A stretch of DNA of 15,871 nt, taken from the NCBI GenBank assembly GCA_001603415.1, contig LUYY01000034.1, positions 1 to 15,871 on the forward strand, read 5' to 3'. This document shows positions 1-8,381 of this stretch, piece after piece; the stretch's first letter is position 1; each line of letters begins with the position of its first letter. The position numbers and the translations under genes are program-made. The notes beneath the pieces are model-generated. The model was given only the letters and a program-made list of their open reading frames with translations. It made no database searches and was not told where the DNA came from. Source of the stretch: Bacteroidales bacterium Bact_07. GTDB lineage: Bacteria > Bacteroidota > Bacteroidia > Bacteroidales > Tenuifilaceae.

Positions 1-1075
1 TATCAATGGCATAAGTTTTTAGTTTTACTGTACCTAAAATATCAGCCAGTAGTACAGGTTTTTCGTAAAGTTGAAATTCCTTGTTGTTCAGGGAGTAGTA
101 AATCTCTTTCACTCCGGCTTTATTGTCAACAGCCATTACCTTTAATCGGCTACGTCCCGATGAGAACTCACGGGTGCCAATCATGTATGAGTTCCCTTCA
201 ATTTCCTCAACTACAACGGGTGGGGTTTTATCAACAAAGAATCTGTAGTTCTTTTGCTCTTCAATATTCCCTGCTCTATCGGTTGAGTACCAGGTTAGGG
301 TATGGTATCCCTCAGCCAGGGTAGCAGTTTGTATGGGCTGCTTGTACTCCATCCATTTGCCAGTTGAGTCTATCATTACCTTGGTGCTTTCCACACCAAA
401 TCTATCGCTTGCTGTGAGGATAAGGGCTGCCCTTCCGGAAAAAATATCTTCGTACTTATCGCCTTTAAATGTGATTTCGGTTTGGGGTGGGGTGGCATCC
501 ACAATGAATTTACGGGAAACTACCGGTTCGGTATTACCCAGGTTGTCGGTGGAGTAAACCTTTAGTTCGTATTCGCCATCGTCGGTTAAATTGATTGGCT
601 CGGCGTAGGGGATGTATTCCGATCCGTTTAAGGAATAAAAAATTTTATCAACCCCGGCATTCTCATCGGTTGCGCTTAGCTCAATAATCGATCCGCCCCG
701 AATAACCACAGCCTCTTTTAGTTCCAGTACATCTTGATTTTTGGGATTTATAGCTGACTGAGGCGGTAAGCCATCGGCAAAGAGTTCAAACCGAATTTTA
801 CGACCTTTGTACAGGTCGAGGTGGGTCATTAGTTGGGGACCCGAGCCATTCCATGATAGCGAGGTAGAACTTTTATTGATATCGCGCATTAAAACGGCAT
901 TGCTTCCATCGGGGCTTGTGCCCAGGTAGATGTGAACGGGTAAGTTAGGTGAAACGTATAGTTTTCCTGTGGAATCGATATAAAATGCTTTTTTTTCAGG
1001 CTGCTGGGCATTGCTGTTTAACGCAAATCCTGTGAGGGCTATAAGAAGTATTTGAGTAAACCTATTCATACTCAT
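1..1075 (-). CDS. Exported protein with tandem Ig-like (OmpL47-type) repeats, C-terminus missing
   Basis: An open frame of 358 codons runs off the left edge without a stop. The start MSMNRF lies 2 bases after the stop of the OmpA gene, so the two are translated as a pair; a second ATG two codons later is an alternative. Residues 1-24 form a Sec signal peptide ending SNAQ. Residues 30-110 match the N-terminal region of the neighbouring OmpA protein, with a shared ADG-PP/GP-xS element near 100-107. At least three Ig-like repeats follow, at about 115-194, 196-284 and 286-358. Each has a [SA]xDxxGV strand near its start, and the first two end in YSTDxxGN followed by a VDxTPP linker. The repeats resemble OmpL47-type beta domains of surface proteins. 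It probably works at the cell envelope as a binding or scaffold protein. The ligand is unknown and the missing C-terminus could carry an anchor or sorting signal. Confidence 0.85.
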   Translation of the reverse strand, partial: MSMNRFTQILLIALTGFALNSNAQQPEKKAFYIDSTGKLYVSPNLPVHIYLGTSPDGSNAVLMRDINKSSTSLSWNGSGPQLMTHLDLYKGRKIRFELFADGLPPQSAINPKNQDVLELKEAVVIRGGSIIELSATDENAGVDKIFYSLNGSEYIPYAEPINLTDDGEYELKVYSTDNLGNTEPVVSRKFIVDATPPQTEITFKGDKYEDIFSGRAALILTASDRFGVESTKVMIDSTGKWMEYKQPIQTATLAEGYHTLTWYSTDRAGNIEEQKNYRFFVDKTPPVVVEEIEGNSYMIGTREFSSGRSRLKVMAVDNKAGVKEIYYSLNNKEFQLYEKPVLLADILGTVKLKTYAID

Positions 1076-1077
1076 GG

Positions 1078-2007
1078 CTATTTTTTGGGTAAGTAAAAGC
1101 GGAATTCTACACGGCGGTTTTCACGAAGTTTGCTATCGGGGCATTTAACTCCCTTAACGCATTCGTTAACCGGTTGGGTATCGCCATAGCCTTTGGCTTT
1201 TAGCCTGTTTGTGTCAATTCCTTTGGATGAAAGGTAGTTTACCACCGATTGGGCACGTTTTTGCGAAAGTTCAAGGTTGTAATCGCTCGAACCACGGCTA
1301 TCGGCATGGGCTTTAATCTCGACATGCAGTTCGGGGTAATTTTTGAGGATTTCGAGCATTTCCTTGAGGTTCTCTATGGAACTATTGGTGATTCGCGCAC
1401 TTGCGGTTTCAAAGTAAATATTATCAACCTTAAAGGTTATATCGGGGGCTGCTACAATCTTGTATAATGTTGTATCGCCTATGTTTCCAACATTGTCCGT
1501 AGAGTAAATCCTAATGGAGTATTCACCAGTACGCTTAATTTCGATATTTTCTTTAACTGGAACAAAAGGCAGATTATCAACGGACATGAACGATTGCTTC
1601 ACTCCCGATTTTGAATCGGTTGCGCTTGGGGCAAATACAGCCTTTTCTTCAACGTAAACCCGGTTATTGTGGTAGAAAAGCAAACCGCCAGTTACCAATA
1701 GGCTTGATTTTGGCCCAATGCCATCGGCCCAAATCAGGTAGCGTACTTTTTCGCCTTTACTTTCGTAAACCAAATAATGTTTTCCGTCGCCATCCAGGTA
1801 CATTGGATTGGCGGCCTTGTCGGTGCTGGGTATAAGCACCTTTTGTGTGGGTTGGTTCTCTGGGCTGATGAAGAAGTATACCGGTGCATCAGCTTTTACA
1901 AAAATATCGCCCTTGTCGTTTACATAAATATTGTTGGCATTTTCCTGTGCCAACAACAAAGTGGAAAGAGTTGAAAAGGCTATTGTTAAAAGTTTAAATT
2001 TGCTCAT
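1078..2007 (-). CDS. OmpA-family protein with peptidoglycan-binding C-terminal domain
   Basis: The frame is open from 2055, but the ATG at 2007 gives MSKFKLLTIAF, a proper signal peptide cleaved near residues 20-21, so 309 residues is the better model. Residues 25-185 are shared in layout with the next gene: a YVNDKG/YIDSTG start, an ADGIGP element near 94-99, and one Ig-like repeat ending YSTDNVGN (169-175). Residues 190-305 are an OmpA domain. HADSRGS (D236) and ENRRVEFR (R298/R299) supply the residues that hold diaminopimelate in this family. C283 and C289 sit in the usual Bacteroidota loop insertion and may form a disulfide. It probably tethers an envelope assembly to peptidoglycan. No outer-membrane barrel is evident, so it is more likely a periplasmic or lipid-free anchor than a porin. 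It follows the phosphatase by 50 bases. Confidence 0.92.
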   Translation of the reverse strand: MSKFKLLTIAFSTLSTLLLAQENANNIYVNDKGDIFVKADAPVYFFISPENQPTQKVLIPSTDKAANPMYLDGDGKHYLVYESKGEKVRYLIWADGIGPKSSLLVTGGLLFYHNNRVYVEEKAVFAPSATDSKSGVKQSFMSVDNLPFVPVKENIEIKRTGEYSIRIYSTDNVGNIGDTTLYKIVAAPDITFKVDNIYFETASARITNSSIENLKEMLEILKNYPELHVEIKAHADSRGSSDYNLELSQKRAQSVVNYLSSKGIDTNRLKAKGYGDTQPVNECVKGVKCPDSKLRENRRVEFRFYLPKK

Positions 2008-2026
2008 GGTGTTGAATAAGGTAATA

Positions 2027-2055
2027 CAAAAATAAAAAATTTGTGAAAAAATCAA
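2027..2055 (-). promoter_or_regulatory. Possible Bacteroidota promoter for the OmpA gene
   Basis: On the minus strand TATTTTTG (2027-2034) fits the -7 consensus TAnnTTTG, and TTG (2053-2055) lies 18 bases upstream as the -33 element. Transcription would begin near 2020, giving a leader of roughly a dozen bases. It sits in the 50-base gap after the phosphatase gene, so the OmpA and Ig-repeat genes may be transcribed both from here and by read-through. The region is AT-rich, so a chance match is possible. Confidence 0.45.
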
Positions 2056-2057
2056 GC

Positions 2058-3950
2058 CTAACTATTCAAATTAAAAGGTTTTGCCGATAGTTGAAGGCCA
2101 ATAACCAACACATCGTCAATTTGTGTATTATCACTGCCAATCCAATGGTCTAATGTAGTTTCGAGTTGCTCTTGCTGAACAATCATTGGTTGATGATGAA
2201 TGCTTTGCAACAACTCCTTAAAGCGCTTTGAAGTAAATTTAAGGTTTTCAGGGCCTCCAAACTGGTCGATATATCCATCGGAAAACAGGTATAAGCTTGT
2301 GGGTGAGTCGATGGTAAAGGTATGCAGGGTGAATTCACGCTTCTCTTCTTTCTGTAGGCCTCCTATGGGGTAGGGGTCGCCTTTAATTATTTGGCAATCG
2401 TTGTTGGTAATGTAAATAAGGGGGTTTTTTGCTCCGGCATAATCGATGGTTCGGCCATCGCCATGTATGCGCAGCAGGGCCATATCCATTCCGTCGCGGC
2501 TATCGTTATTTTCCTGCTTCAGCAAGTAACGCACCTGCTTATGCAGCTCATTGAGAATAAGATTGGGTTGGGTTAGTCCGCTACGGACAAGCACATCAAG
2601 TAGGTTAAGCCCAATCATCGACATGAATGCTCCGGGTACTCCATGGCCTGTGCAATCAACTGCGGCAATCAGAAAGCCAAATTCGTTTTCGGGAATGTGG
2701 GGCAATGCAATCATTTGCCTGTTCTGCTTATTGGCGGCTATCCCTTGTCCTCCGTATGCGGCAAACCAGTAAAAATCGCCACTGACAATCTCGCGCGGAC
2801 GGAACATGATAAACGCGTTGGGTATGTAGCTGATCAACTGGTCGTAGGTAGGTAAAAGCGCTTGCTGGATGCGCTGGGCGTAGTTAATACTACTGGTTAT
2901 ATCGCGGTTTTGCTTTTCAATCTGTTGTAATGCCTGCATCAACTCCTGACTTTTAGCCTCCACCATAGCTTTTTGACGGGCAAGTTCCTCGTTTGAACGC
3001 TTCTTTTGAAGGTAGTAATGGGTTATTAAACCAAGCATACCAAGGGTAGCCGCTATGACAACAATAAAGATATTACGAACCAGAATTTGATTTTTGATTT
3101 TTGCTTCGCGCAAAGCATTTTCCTTGTTTAGCAGGTCGATTTGCAATTTTTGTTCTTGTGTTAGCTGTTCTACCCTATCGAGGCTATCCTTTACTGTTTC
3201 AAGAATACGTTGCTTCTCATTTAGCTCTTTTTCGGTTAGCTGTTTTTCGGTTTTAATCACATCGAGCTGCCCTTTTGCTTCCTCTACTATTTTTTGTGCT
3301 TCGGCTTCTTTTTTCAGTTGCTCCTCGCGCTGTATTTTGCGGGAAAAGGCTGTGTAAAGCGAAAAGTATTCTGCCGATTTATCAGAATTTCCCAGTGCTT
3401 CATGTATTTCAGCCAGGAGTGAGTATGTGTTTCGGAGCAATTTGGCGTCGTTTATTTCTAAAGCAATGGCATTGGCTTGTTCGGCGTTTTCAAGGGCTTT
3501 AGGATATTTTTCCAGTTCCTTGTAGGTGTTGGCTAAATTTATTAAGGTTGATGTGGTTTCGGCTTTGTTCCTTTGGGCGCGGTTAATTGCTAAACACTTT
3601 TCAAAGTAAGTAATAGCTTCGGTATATCGTTCTAAATCAACATTTACCATTCCAAGATTGTTGTAAATAATCTTGAGGGCGTTTTGGTTGCCAAGCCTTT
3701 CGGCGACCGATGCTGCATTCAAAAAAATATCGCGAGCTTCGGTAAGTTTACCGTTTACCCAGTATGCTGTGGCCGTTTTGTTGTAGATTGATAGGGCCCC
3801 GTTGAGATCGCCATTACTCTCTAATTCCCTGGCTTGCTGCAGGTTGTTCTGTAGTTCTTTGTTACCGGTCAATGCAGTTGTTTGCGCTTGCGCATATACA
3901 TAAATAATGGCAAGCGTCAGTGAAAAAATAGAGCATCGAAGGAACTTCAT
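2058..3950 (-). CDS. TPR-sensor SpoIIE/PP2C-type serine phosphatase, membrane-bound
   Basis: The protein has 630 residues. Residues 1-22 are a signal peptide (ending YAQAQ). TPR helices cover about 32-205; the clearest are 91-124 (NNLGMVNVDLERYTEAITYF) and 131-164. A long charged coiled coil spans about 205-290. One transmembrane segment lies at about 292-312, then a second coiled coil (313-350) and the Bacteroidota-type linker SINYAQRIQ (354-362). The SpoIIE/PP2C domain is about 380-620 with metal-binding aspartates in SGDFYW (D392), VDCTGHG (D432), FSDGYID (D558) and IDDVLVIG (D612/D613), so it looks active. Inferred topology puts the TPRs in the periplasm and the phosphatase in the cytoplasm, a one-component sensor. 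SiaC is encoded 9 bases upstream and is the likely substrate, by analogy with SiaA/SiaC of Pseudomonas. Other substrates, such as an anti-sigma antagonist, are possible, but none is encoded here. Confidence 0.93.
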   Translation of the reverse strand: MKFLRCSIFSLTLAIIYVYAQAQTTALTGNKELQNNLQQARELESNGDLNGALSIYNKTATAYWVNGKLTEARDIFLNAASVAERLGNQNALKIIYNNLGMVNVDLERYTEAITYFEKCLAINRAQRNKAETTSTLINLANTYKELEKYPKALENAEQANAIALEINDAKLLRNTYSLLAEIHEALGNSDKSAEYFSLYTAFSRKIQREEQLKKEAEAQKIVEEAKGQLDVIKTEKQLTEKELNEKQRILETVKDSLDRVEQLTQEQKLQIDLLNKENALREAKIKNQILVRNIFIVVIAATLGMLGLITHYYLQKKRSNEELARQKAMVEAKSQELMQALQQIEKQNRDITSSINYAQRIQQALLPTYDQLISYIPNAFIMFRPREIVSGDFYWFAAYGGQGIAANKQNRQMIALPHIPENEFGFLIAAVDCTGHGVPGAFMSMIGLNLLDVLVRSGLTQPNLILNELHKQVRYLLKQENNDSRDGMDMALLRIHGDGRTIDYAGAKNPLIYITNNDCQIIKGDPYPIGGLQKEEKREFTLHTFTIDSPTSLYLFSDGYIDQFGGPENLKFTSKRFKELLQSIHHQPMIVQQEQLETTLDHWIGSDNTQIDDVLVIGLQLSAKPFNLNS

Positions 3951-3959
3951 ATTTTTTAG

Positions 3960-4337
3960 TTACTGCTCAACAATAAAATTTACCTTAAGGCTGGTCATGT
4001 GGGCAAACTCTACACCTTCATCAATCATGTCCTGATCCTCGTCGCGGTGATACCAGTTAAGTACCACCTCGTACCCCTGCGATGGCAATGCTTCAAAGTA
4101 ACCTATGATATCGAGTAGTTTTTTCGACGATGAGGTGTTGAGGTACTCAAGCTTAAGGTTGATGGTTGTTTTTTGCTGTGGCGATTTTACATATTCCTGA
4201 ACATAATTTTCAAGGGGTTTGTAAAACTCAACGGCATCTTCGGGTAACGATTTGCCGTTAACCTCAAAGTAACCCGATTGACCATCGGCTAGTACCATCG
4301 GTGAATCAATCCGCTTGTCAATTTTTAGGATATCCAT
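3960..4337 (-). CDS. siaC: SiaC-family regulatory phosphoprotein (DUF1987)
   Basis: A 125-residue cytoplasmic protein with the DUF1987/SiaC fold. It has SGYFEVNGKSLPEDAVEFY at 21-39 and the core LEYLNTSSSKKLLDII starting at 63. T68 falls in the NTSSSK motif, the position known to be phosphorylated in Pseudomonas SiaC. There, SiaC is phosphorylated by SiaB, dephosphorylated by the PP2C phosphatase SiaA, and when unphosphorylated activates the diguanylate cyclase SiaD. Here the gene lies 9 bases before a SpoIIE phosphatase, which matches the SiaA-SiaC pairing. No SiaB or SiaD is visible, so the downstream partner is unknown. No TAnnTTTG box is seen in the 154 bases upstream, so it may be read from the uvrA transcript. 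The family call is strong; the symbol is by homology only. Confidence 0.87.
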   Translation of the reverse strand: MDILKIDKRIDSPMVLADGQSGYFEVNGKSLPEDAVEFYKPLENYVQEYVKSPQQKTTINLKLEYLNTSSSKKLLDIIGYFEALPSQGYEVVLNWYHRDEDQDMIDEGVEFAHMTSLKVNFIVEQ

Positions 4338-4491
4338 ACCTTTAGCATTAACATTTCATTTAACGAGAGAAATGCTGTAAAAGTTCCAGCTTATCAATTT
4401 CGCTTTTTTGATAATTGTTGTATTGAAATTATTGCCATTCCAAGGTTTGTGGTCTTCTTTATGGCAACGATAGTTGATTGCCTGTTAAATG

Positions 4492-7350
4492 CTAATGGGT
4501 ATTTATGTATCGTTTCAGGAATTCAGCCGTGTAGCCGCAATGGGATTTAACAATTTCTTCGGGAGTGCCCTTACATATCACCTGTCCGCCTGCTGCTCCA
4601 CCTTCGGGGCCAAGGTCAATAATGTAATCGGCTGTTTTAATCACATCCATGTTGTGTTCAATCACTATTACAGTATTACCCCGGTCAACAAGTTTGTTAA
4701 GCACCTCGAGCAGAATGCGCACATCGTCGAAGTGAAGCCCTGTGGTGGGTTCATCAAGAATATATAGTGTTTTGCCCGTATCGCGTTTGGCGAGTTCGGT
4801 GGCCAGTTTTACGCGTTGGGCTTCACCACCCGATAGGGTGGTTGATTGCTGCCCCAGGGTGATATAGCCTAATCCAACATCCTGCAATGCCTTCAACTTT
4901 TGGTAGATATTGGGTATGCTCTCAAAAAATTCAACCGCTTGGTTGATGGTCATGTCCAGAACCTCGCTGATGTTCTTACCCTTATACTTCACCTCCAGGG
5001 TCTCGCGGTTGTATCGTCGGCCAAAGCAATCGGGACATTTTACGTAAACATCGGGCAGAAAATTCATTTCAATAACCTGAACACCACCGCCCTTGCAGGT
5101 TTCACACCGGCCGCCTTTAACGTTGAACGAGAAACGTCCTGCCTTATAGCCTCTGATTTTTGCATCGGGTGTAAGTTCAAAAAGCTTGCGGATATCGCCG
5201 AATACGTTGGTGTAGGTGGCCGGATTCGAGCGTGGTGTCCGCCCAATGGGCGATTGGTCAACATCAATTACCTTATCAATATTGTCTATCCCTTCAATTG
5301 CGTCATATTCCAATGGTTGGGCGAACGAACGGTAGAAATAACGGCTTAGGGCAGGGTAGAGCGTTTCGTTTATCAGTGTCGATTTGCCACTACCCGATAC
5401 TCCTGTAACGCAAATAAATGTGCCAAGCGGGAATTTTACAGTGATGTTTTTCAGGTTATTGCCACGTGCTCCTTTTACGGTTAAAAATTTGCCGTTGCCC
5501 TTACGTCGCTCCACAGGCATGGGAATCTCAAGTTGCCCGTTGAGGTACTGAGCGGTGAGCGAGTTCGATTTGAGTATTTCGGCAGGAGTTCCAACAGCAA
5601 CAACTTTTCCGCCATGCCTACCGGCACGTGGGCCAATATCGACCACATAATCGGCTGAGCGAATCATTTCCTCGTCGTGTTCAACAACAATAACAGAGTT
5701 TCCGGCATCGCGTAACTGCTTGAGTGAGTTAATAAGCTTAATATTGTCGCGCTGATGCAACCCAATGCTTGGCTCATCCAGTATATATAGTACATTTACA
5801 AGCTTTGAGCCAATTTGAGTGGCCAACCTGATGCGTTGGCTTTCGCCACCCGAAAGGGTTGATGAGCCGCGGCTTAACGATAGGTAACCTAATCCTACAT
5901 CGAGTAAAAAGTGAACCCGTTCACGTATTTCCTTCAGTATCTCGGTAGCAATTGCTTTTTGTCGGTTACCTAAGCGATTCTCTAAACCTTGTAGCCATTG
6001 CCAAAGTGTTTCAATATCCATGGCCGCTACATCGGCTATACTTTTGCCATCTATCTTAAACCATAGCGATTCTTCTTTCAACCGACTTCCCTTGCAGGTG
6101 GGGCAGGCAACCTGTTTGATGAATTGGTTTGCCCATCGGTCGCCTTTGCCATTCAATTCATCATTCGCTTGATGGTTTTGAATGTAGCTGATTACCCCTT
6201 CAAAGCTTAAGAAGTATGAGCTGTTAACTCCAATGCTTGGATGTTTTAGTTTAAACTGTTCCTCCGAACCGTAAAGTATTACGCTAAGCGCTTCTTCGGG
6301 GATTTGCTCAATGGGGTCGGAGAGTGAGAAATCAAATTTGGAGGCAATGGCTTCGAGTTGCCAGAATATGAGTGAGTTTTTGTAGGGTCCCAAGGGTTGA
6401 ATGCCTCCACGCTTTATGCTTAATTTGGGGTCTGGTATTATTCGTTCAATATCGGCTTCGTTGATAAAACCTAGGCCATTGCAGTGGGGGCAAGCGCCCT
6501 TGGGCGAATTGAAGCTAAAGGTGTAAGGCTCGGGTTCGTCGTACGAAATGCCTGTTGATGGGCACATCAGGTTACGGCTAAAGTATCGGTATTCACCGCT
6601 ATCCATGTCAAGTACCATGATTATACCCTTACCAATGTTCATGGCAGTGGCTACCGACTGACTGAGCCTTTTAAAATCCCCATCGCCAACGCGGAATTTA
6701 TCGACCAAGAGTTCGATGTGATGCGTTTTGTAGCGGTCGAGCTTCATGGCCGGTCGGAGCTCCGTTATTTCACCATTGATTCGGGCATGCAGGTATCCCT
6801 TCCGCCGGAGCTGTTCAAAGAGTTCCTTGTAGTGGCCTTTTCGTCCCCGAACAACTGGGGCAAGTATGGCGGTTCGCTTCCCTGTAAATCGTTCATTAAT
6901 CAGGTTAATGATTTGCTCATCGGTGTAGCGAACCATTTCCTCGCCGGTTTTGTAAGAGTAGGCTGTTGAAGCCCTTGCGTAAAGCAAACGAAGGAAATCG
7001 TAGATTTCGGTTATTGTTCCTACCGTGGAGCGCGGGTTATGGCTGGTGGTTTTCTGCTCAATGGAAATCACGGGGCTCAAGCCCGAAATCTTATCGACAT
7101 CGGGGCGTTCAAGTGTACCCAAAAACTGGCGGGCGTAGGCCGACATGGTCTCCATATAGCGCCGCTGACCTTCAGCATAAATGGTATCGAATGCCAGCGA
7201 CGACTTGCCACTACCGCTTAGTCCGGTAATAACTGTTAGTTTTTGTCGTGGAATGGTAACATCAAGGTTTTTAAGGTTGTGTACGCGGGCACCTTCAACC
7301 ACTATCTCTCCCTCATCGGCTAATGCCGATTTATCAATATCCTGAATCAT
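4492..7350 (-). CDS. uvrA: Excinuclease ABC subunit A (UvrA)
   Basis: The damage-recognition ATPase of nucleotide excision repair, acting as a dimer that loads UvrB at lesions; 952 residues, full length. The first ABC module has Walker A GLSGSGKSS (43-51), signature LSGGESQR (499-506) and Walker B ILDEPSIGLH (523-532). The second has GVSGSGKST (650-658), LSGGEAQR (839-846) and ILDEPTTGLH (864-873). The UvrB-binding region is present (about 135-250), which marks a canonical UvrA and not a short UvrA2 paralogue. The second zinc module is intact (C749, C752, C772, C775), as is the CPTC pair at 416-419. In the first zinc module the usual CxxC reads CPST (C263, T266), while C287/C290 are kept. The gene starts 8 bases after the lytic transglycosylase stop, so the two are probably co-transcribed. 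Confidence 0.98.
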   Translation of the reverse strand: MIQDIDKSALADEGEIVVEGARVHNLKNLDVTIPRQKLTVITGLSGSGKSSLAFDTIYAEGQRRYMETMSAYARQFLGTLERPDVDKISGLSPVISIEQKTTSHNPRSTVGTITEIYDFLRLLYARASTAYSYKTGEEMVRYTDEQIINLINERFTGKRTAILAPVVRGRKGHYKELFEQLRRKGYLHARINGEITELRPAMKLDRYKTHHIELLVDKFRVGDGDFKRLSQSVATAMNIGKGIIMVLDMDSGEYRYFSRNLMCPSTGISYDEPEPYTFSFNSPKGACPHCNGLGFINEADIERIIPDPKLSIKRGGIQPLGPYKNSLIFWQLEAIASKFDFSLSDPIEQIPEEALSVILYGSEEQFKLKHPSIGVNSSYFLSFEGVISYIQNHQANDELNGKGDRWANQFIKQVACPTCKGSRLKEESLWFKIDGKSIADVAAMDIETLWQWLQGLENRLGNRQKAIATEILKEIRERVHFLLDVGLGYLSLSRGSSTLSGGESQRIRLATQIGSKLVNVLYILDEPSIGLHQRDNIKLINSLKQLRDAGNSVIVVEHDEEMIRSADYVVDIGPRAGRHGGKVVAVGTPAEILKSNSLTAQYLNGQLEIPMPVERRKGNGKFLTVKGARGNNLKNITVKFPLGTFICVTGVSGSGKSTLINETLYPALSRYFYRSFAQPLEYDAIEGIDNIDKVIDVDQSPIGRTPRSNPATYTNVFGDIRKLFELTPDAKIRGYKAGRFSFNVKGGRCETCKGGGVQVIEMNFLPDVYVKCPDCFGRRYNRETLEVKYKGKNISEVLDMTINQAVEFFESIPNIYQKLKALQDVGLGYITLGQQSTTLSGGEAQRVKLATELAKRDTGKTLYILDEPTTGLHFDDVRILLEVLNKLVDRGNTVIVIEHNMDVIKTADYIIDLGPEGGAAGGQVICKGTPEEIVKSHCGYTAEFLKRYINTH

Positions 7351-7358
7351 CCTAAAAT

Positions 7359-8318
7359 CTATTTATATGCCTCTTCACGGAAACCCTTTCGTGGTATTTT
7401 AATCAGGTACGATTTTCCTTGTTTATTGCTCAGGTAATTTTCCCTTAGCCATGGGTTAAACAGCTTAATAAGCTTATAGTTGGTATCGAATAGTTTGGCG
7501 AAATTGGCAATGCTGGTAATTGTTGAATCTACCTTAACTTCTGTAAACTCAAGGGGTGGATATAGGTCGGAACTATCGAGGAAGAAGCCATACTTTTTGG
7601 GGCTCTCAAAAATCACCTTAAGGGCTAAAATACGGTAAACATAGCGGCCTGTTTCATCGCCTAAAACCATATCGTAGTATGAATTACTATCCTGCCGGTC
7701 GATTTGTTTGGTTATACCATTCATGCCAAAGTTGTACGAAGCAGCGGCCATCGTCCATGTGCCATACTTTTCGTAGGCCTTTTTAAAGTACTGGCAAGCC
7801 AACTCGGTCGATTTCTCAATGTGGTACCGTTCATCAACCACCTGATTTACCTCAAGGCCATACTCCTTTGCTGTACTTTCCAGTATTTGCCAAAAGCCTA
7901 CTGCTTTTGATGGCGATACCGCTTGGGTAAGACCGCTTTCGGCAACTGCTAGGTACTTAAAATCGTCGGGAATGTTATGCTTTTTGAGAATTGGCTCAAT
8001 GATGGGAAAATAACGATTTGCCCGCTTAAGCAGCAACACCGTTTGTGAATGCCAAAAGGTATTAACTTGCAGTTCCCTATCGAGCGACTCACGCACATCG
8101 AAGTACTGAAGAGGAACCTCCTCGCCGGCAAAACTCAATTTCTCAGGGATGGGGATTGCAAAAATCAGTGACGATTGGTAAACCGAATCACTCCAAGGGT
8201 TCAACGCTTTGTACCTTTCATAACCCGAACGAGGACTTGGAATAAACGATAGCAACAAAACAAAAGAACTTAGCATTGCAGCAACCAAACCCAAAATCAA
8301 TAACCTTTTATTTGCCAT
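7359..8318 (-). CDS. Membrane-anchored lytic transglycosylase (SLT/MltD-like)
   Basis: It cleaves the MurNAc-GlcNAc bond of peptidoglycan in the periplasm. The frame can be extended to a TTG at 8327, but the ATG at 8318 (MANKRLLILG) starts a hydrophobic anchor or signal (about 5-25) and is preferred; 319 residues. The SLT domain spans about 105-240, with the catalytic glutamate in AVAESGL (E127), the GFWQI element (141-145) and AAASYNFG (191-198). The C-terminal stretch, about 268-308 (ANFAKLFDTNYKLIKLFNP), reads like a degenerate LysM repeat that would bind glycan. There is no lipobox cysteine, so it is not a lipoprotein like E. coli MltD. It is the first gene of the leftward block and has a -7 box about 56 bases upstream. 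Confidence 0.93.
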   Translation of the reverse strand: MANKRLLILGLVAAMLSSFVLLLSFIPSPRSGYERYKALNPWSDSVYQSSLIFAIPIPEKLSFAGEEVPLQYFDVRESLDRELQVNTFWHSQTVLLLKRANRYFPIIEPILKKHNIPDDFKYLAVAESGLTQAVSPSKAVGFWQILESTAKEYGLEVNQVVDERYHIEKSTELACQYFKKAYEKYGTWTMAAASYNFGMNGITKQIDRQDSNSYYDMVLGDETGRYVYRILALKVIFESPKKYGFFLDSSDLYPPLEFTEVKVDSTITSIANFAKLFDTNYKLIKLFNPWLRENYLSNKQGKSYLIKIPRKGFREEAYK

Positions 8319-8373
8319 GGAAATCAAATTTAATCATTTAACGTTACCTGAACCATTTTGTTAAGTTAACCTA

Positions 8374-8381
8374 CAAAAATA
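8374..8381 (-). promoter_or_regulatory. Promoter -7 box for the lytic transglycosylase-uvrA unit
   Basis: The minus strand reads TATTTTTG, matching TAnnTTTG. The -33 position holds ATG (near 8401) in place of TTG, so that element is weak. Transcription would start near 8367, inside GTTAAGTTAAC (8360-8370), an 11-base palindrome that could act as an operator. The leader would be about 48 bases. Confidence 0.4.

Noticed and set aside
4463..4482. Hairpin GGCAA/TTGCC just after uvrA
   Set aside because: The stem is only 5 bp with a 10-base loop, and no T-run follows on the minus strand, so it does not look like a terminator.
4900..5349. 149-codon open frame on the plus strand
   Set aside because: It lies wholly antisense to conserved UvrA sequence, including the second zinc module, and its translation shows no recognisable domain.
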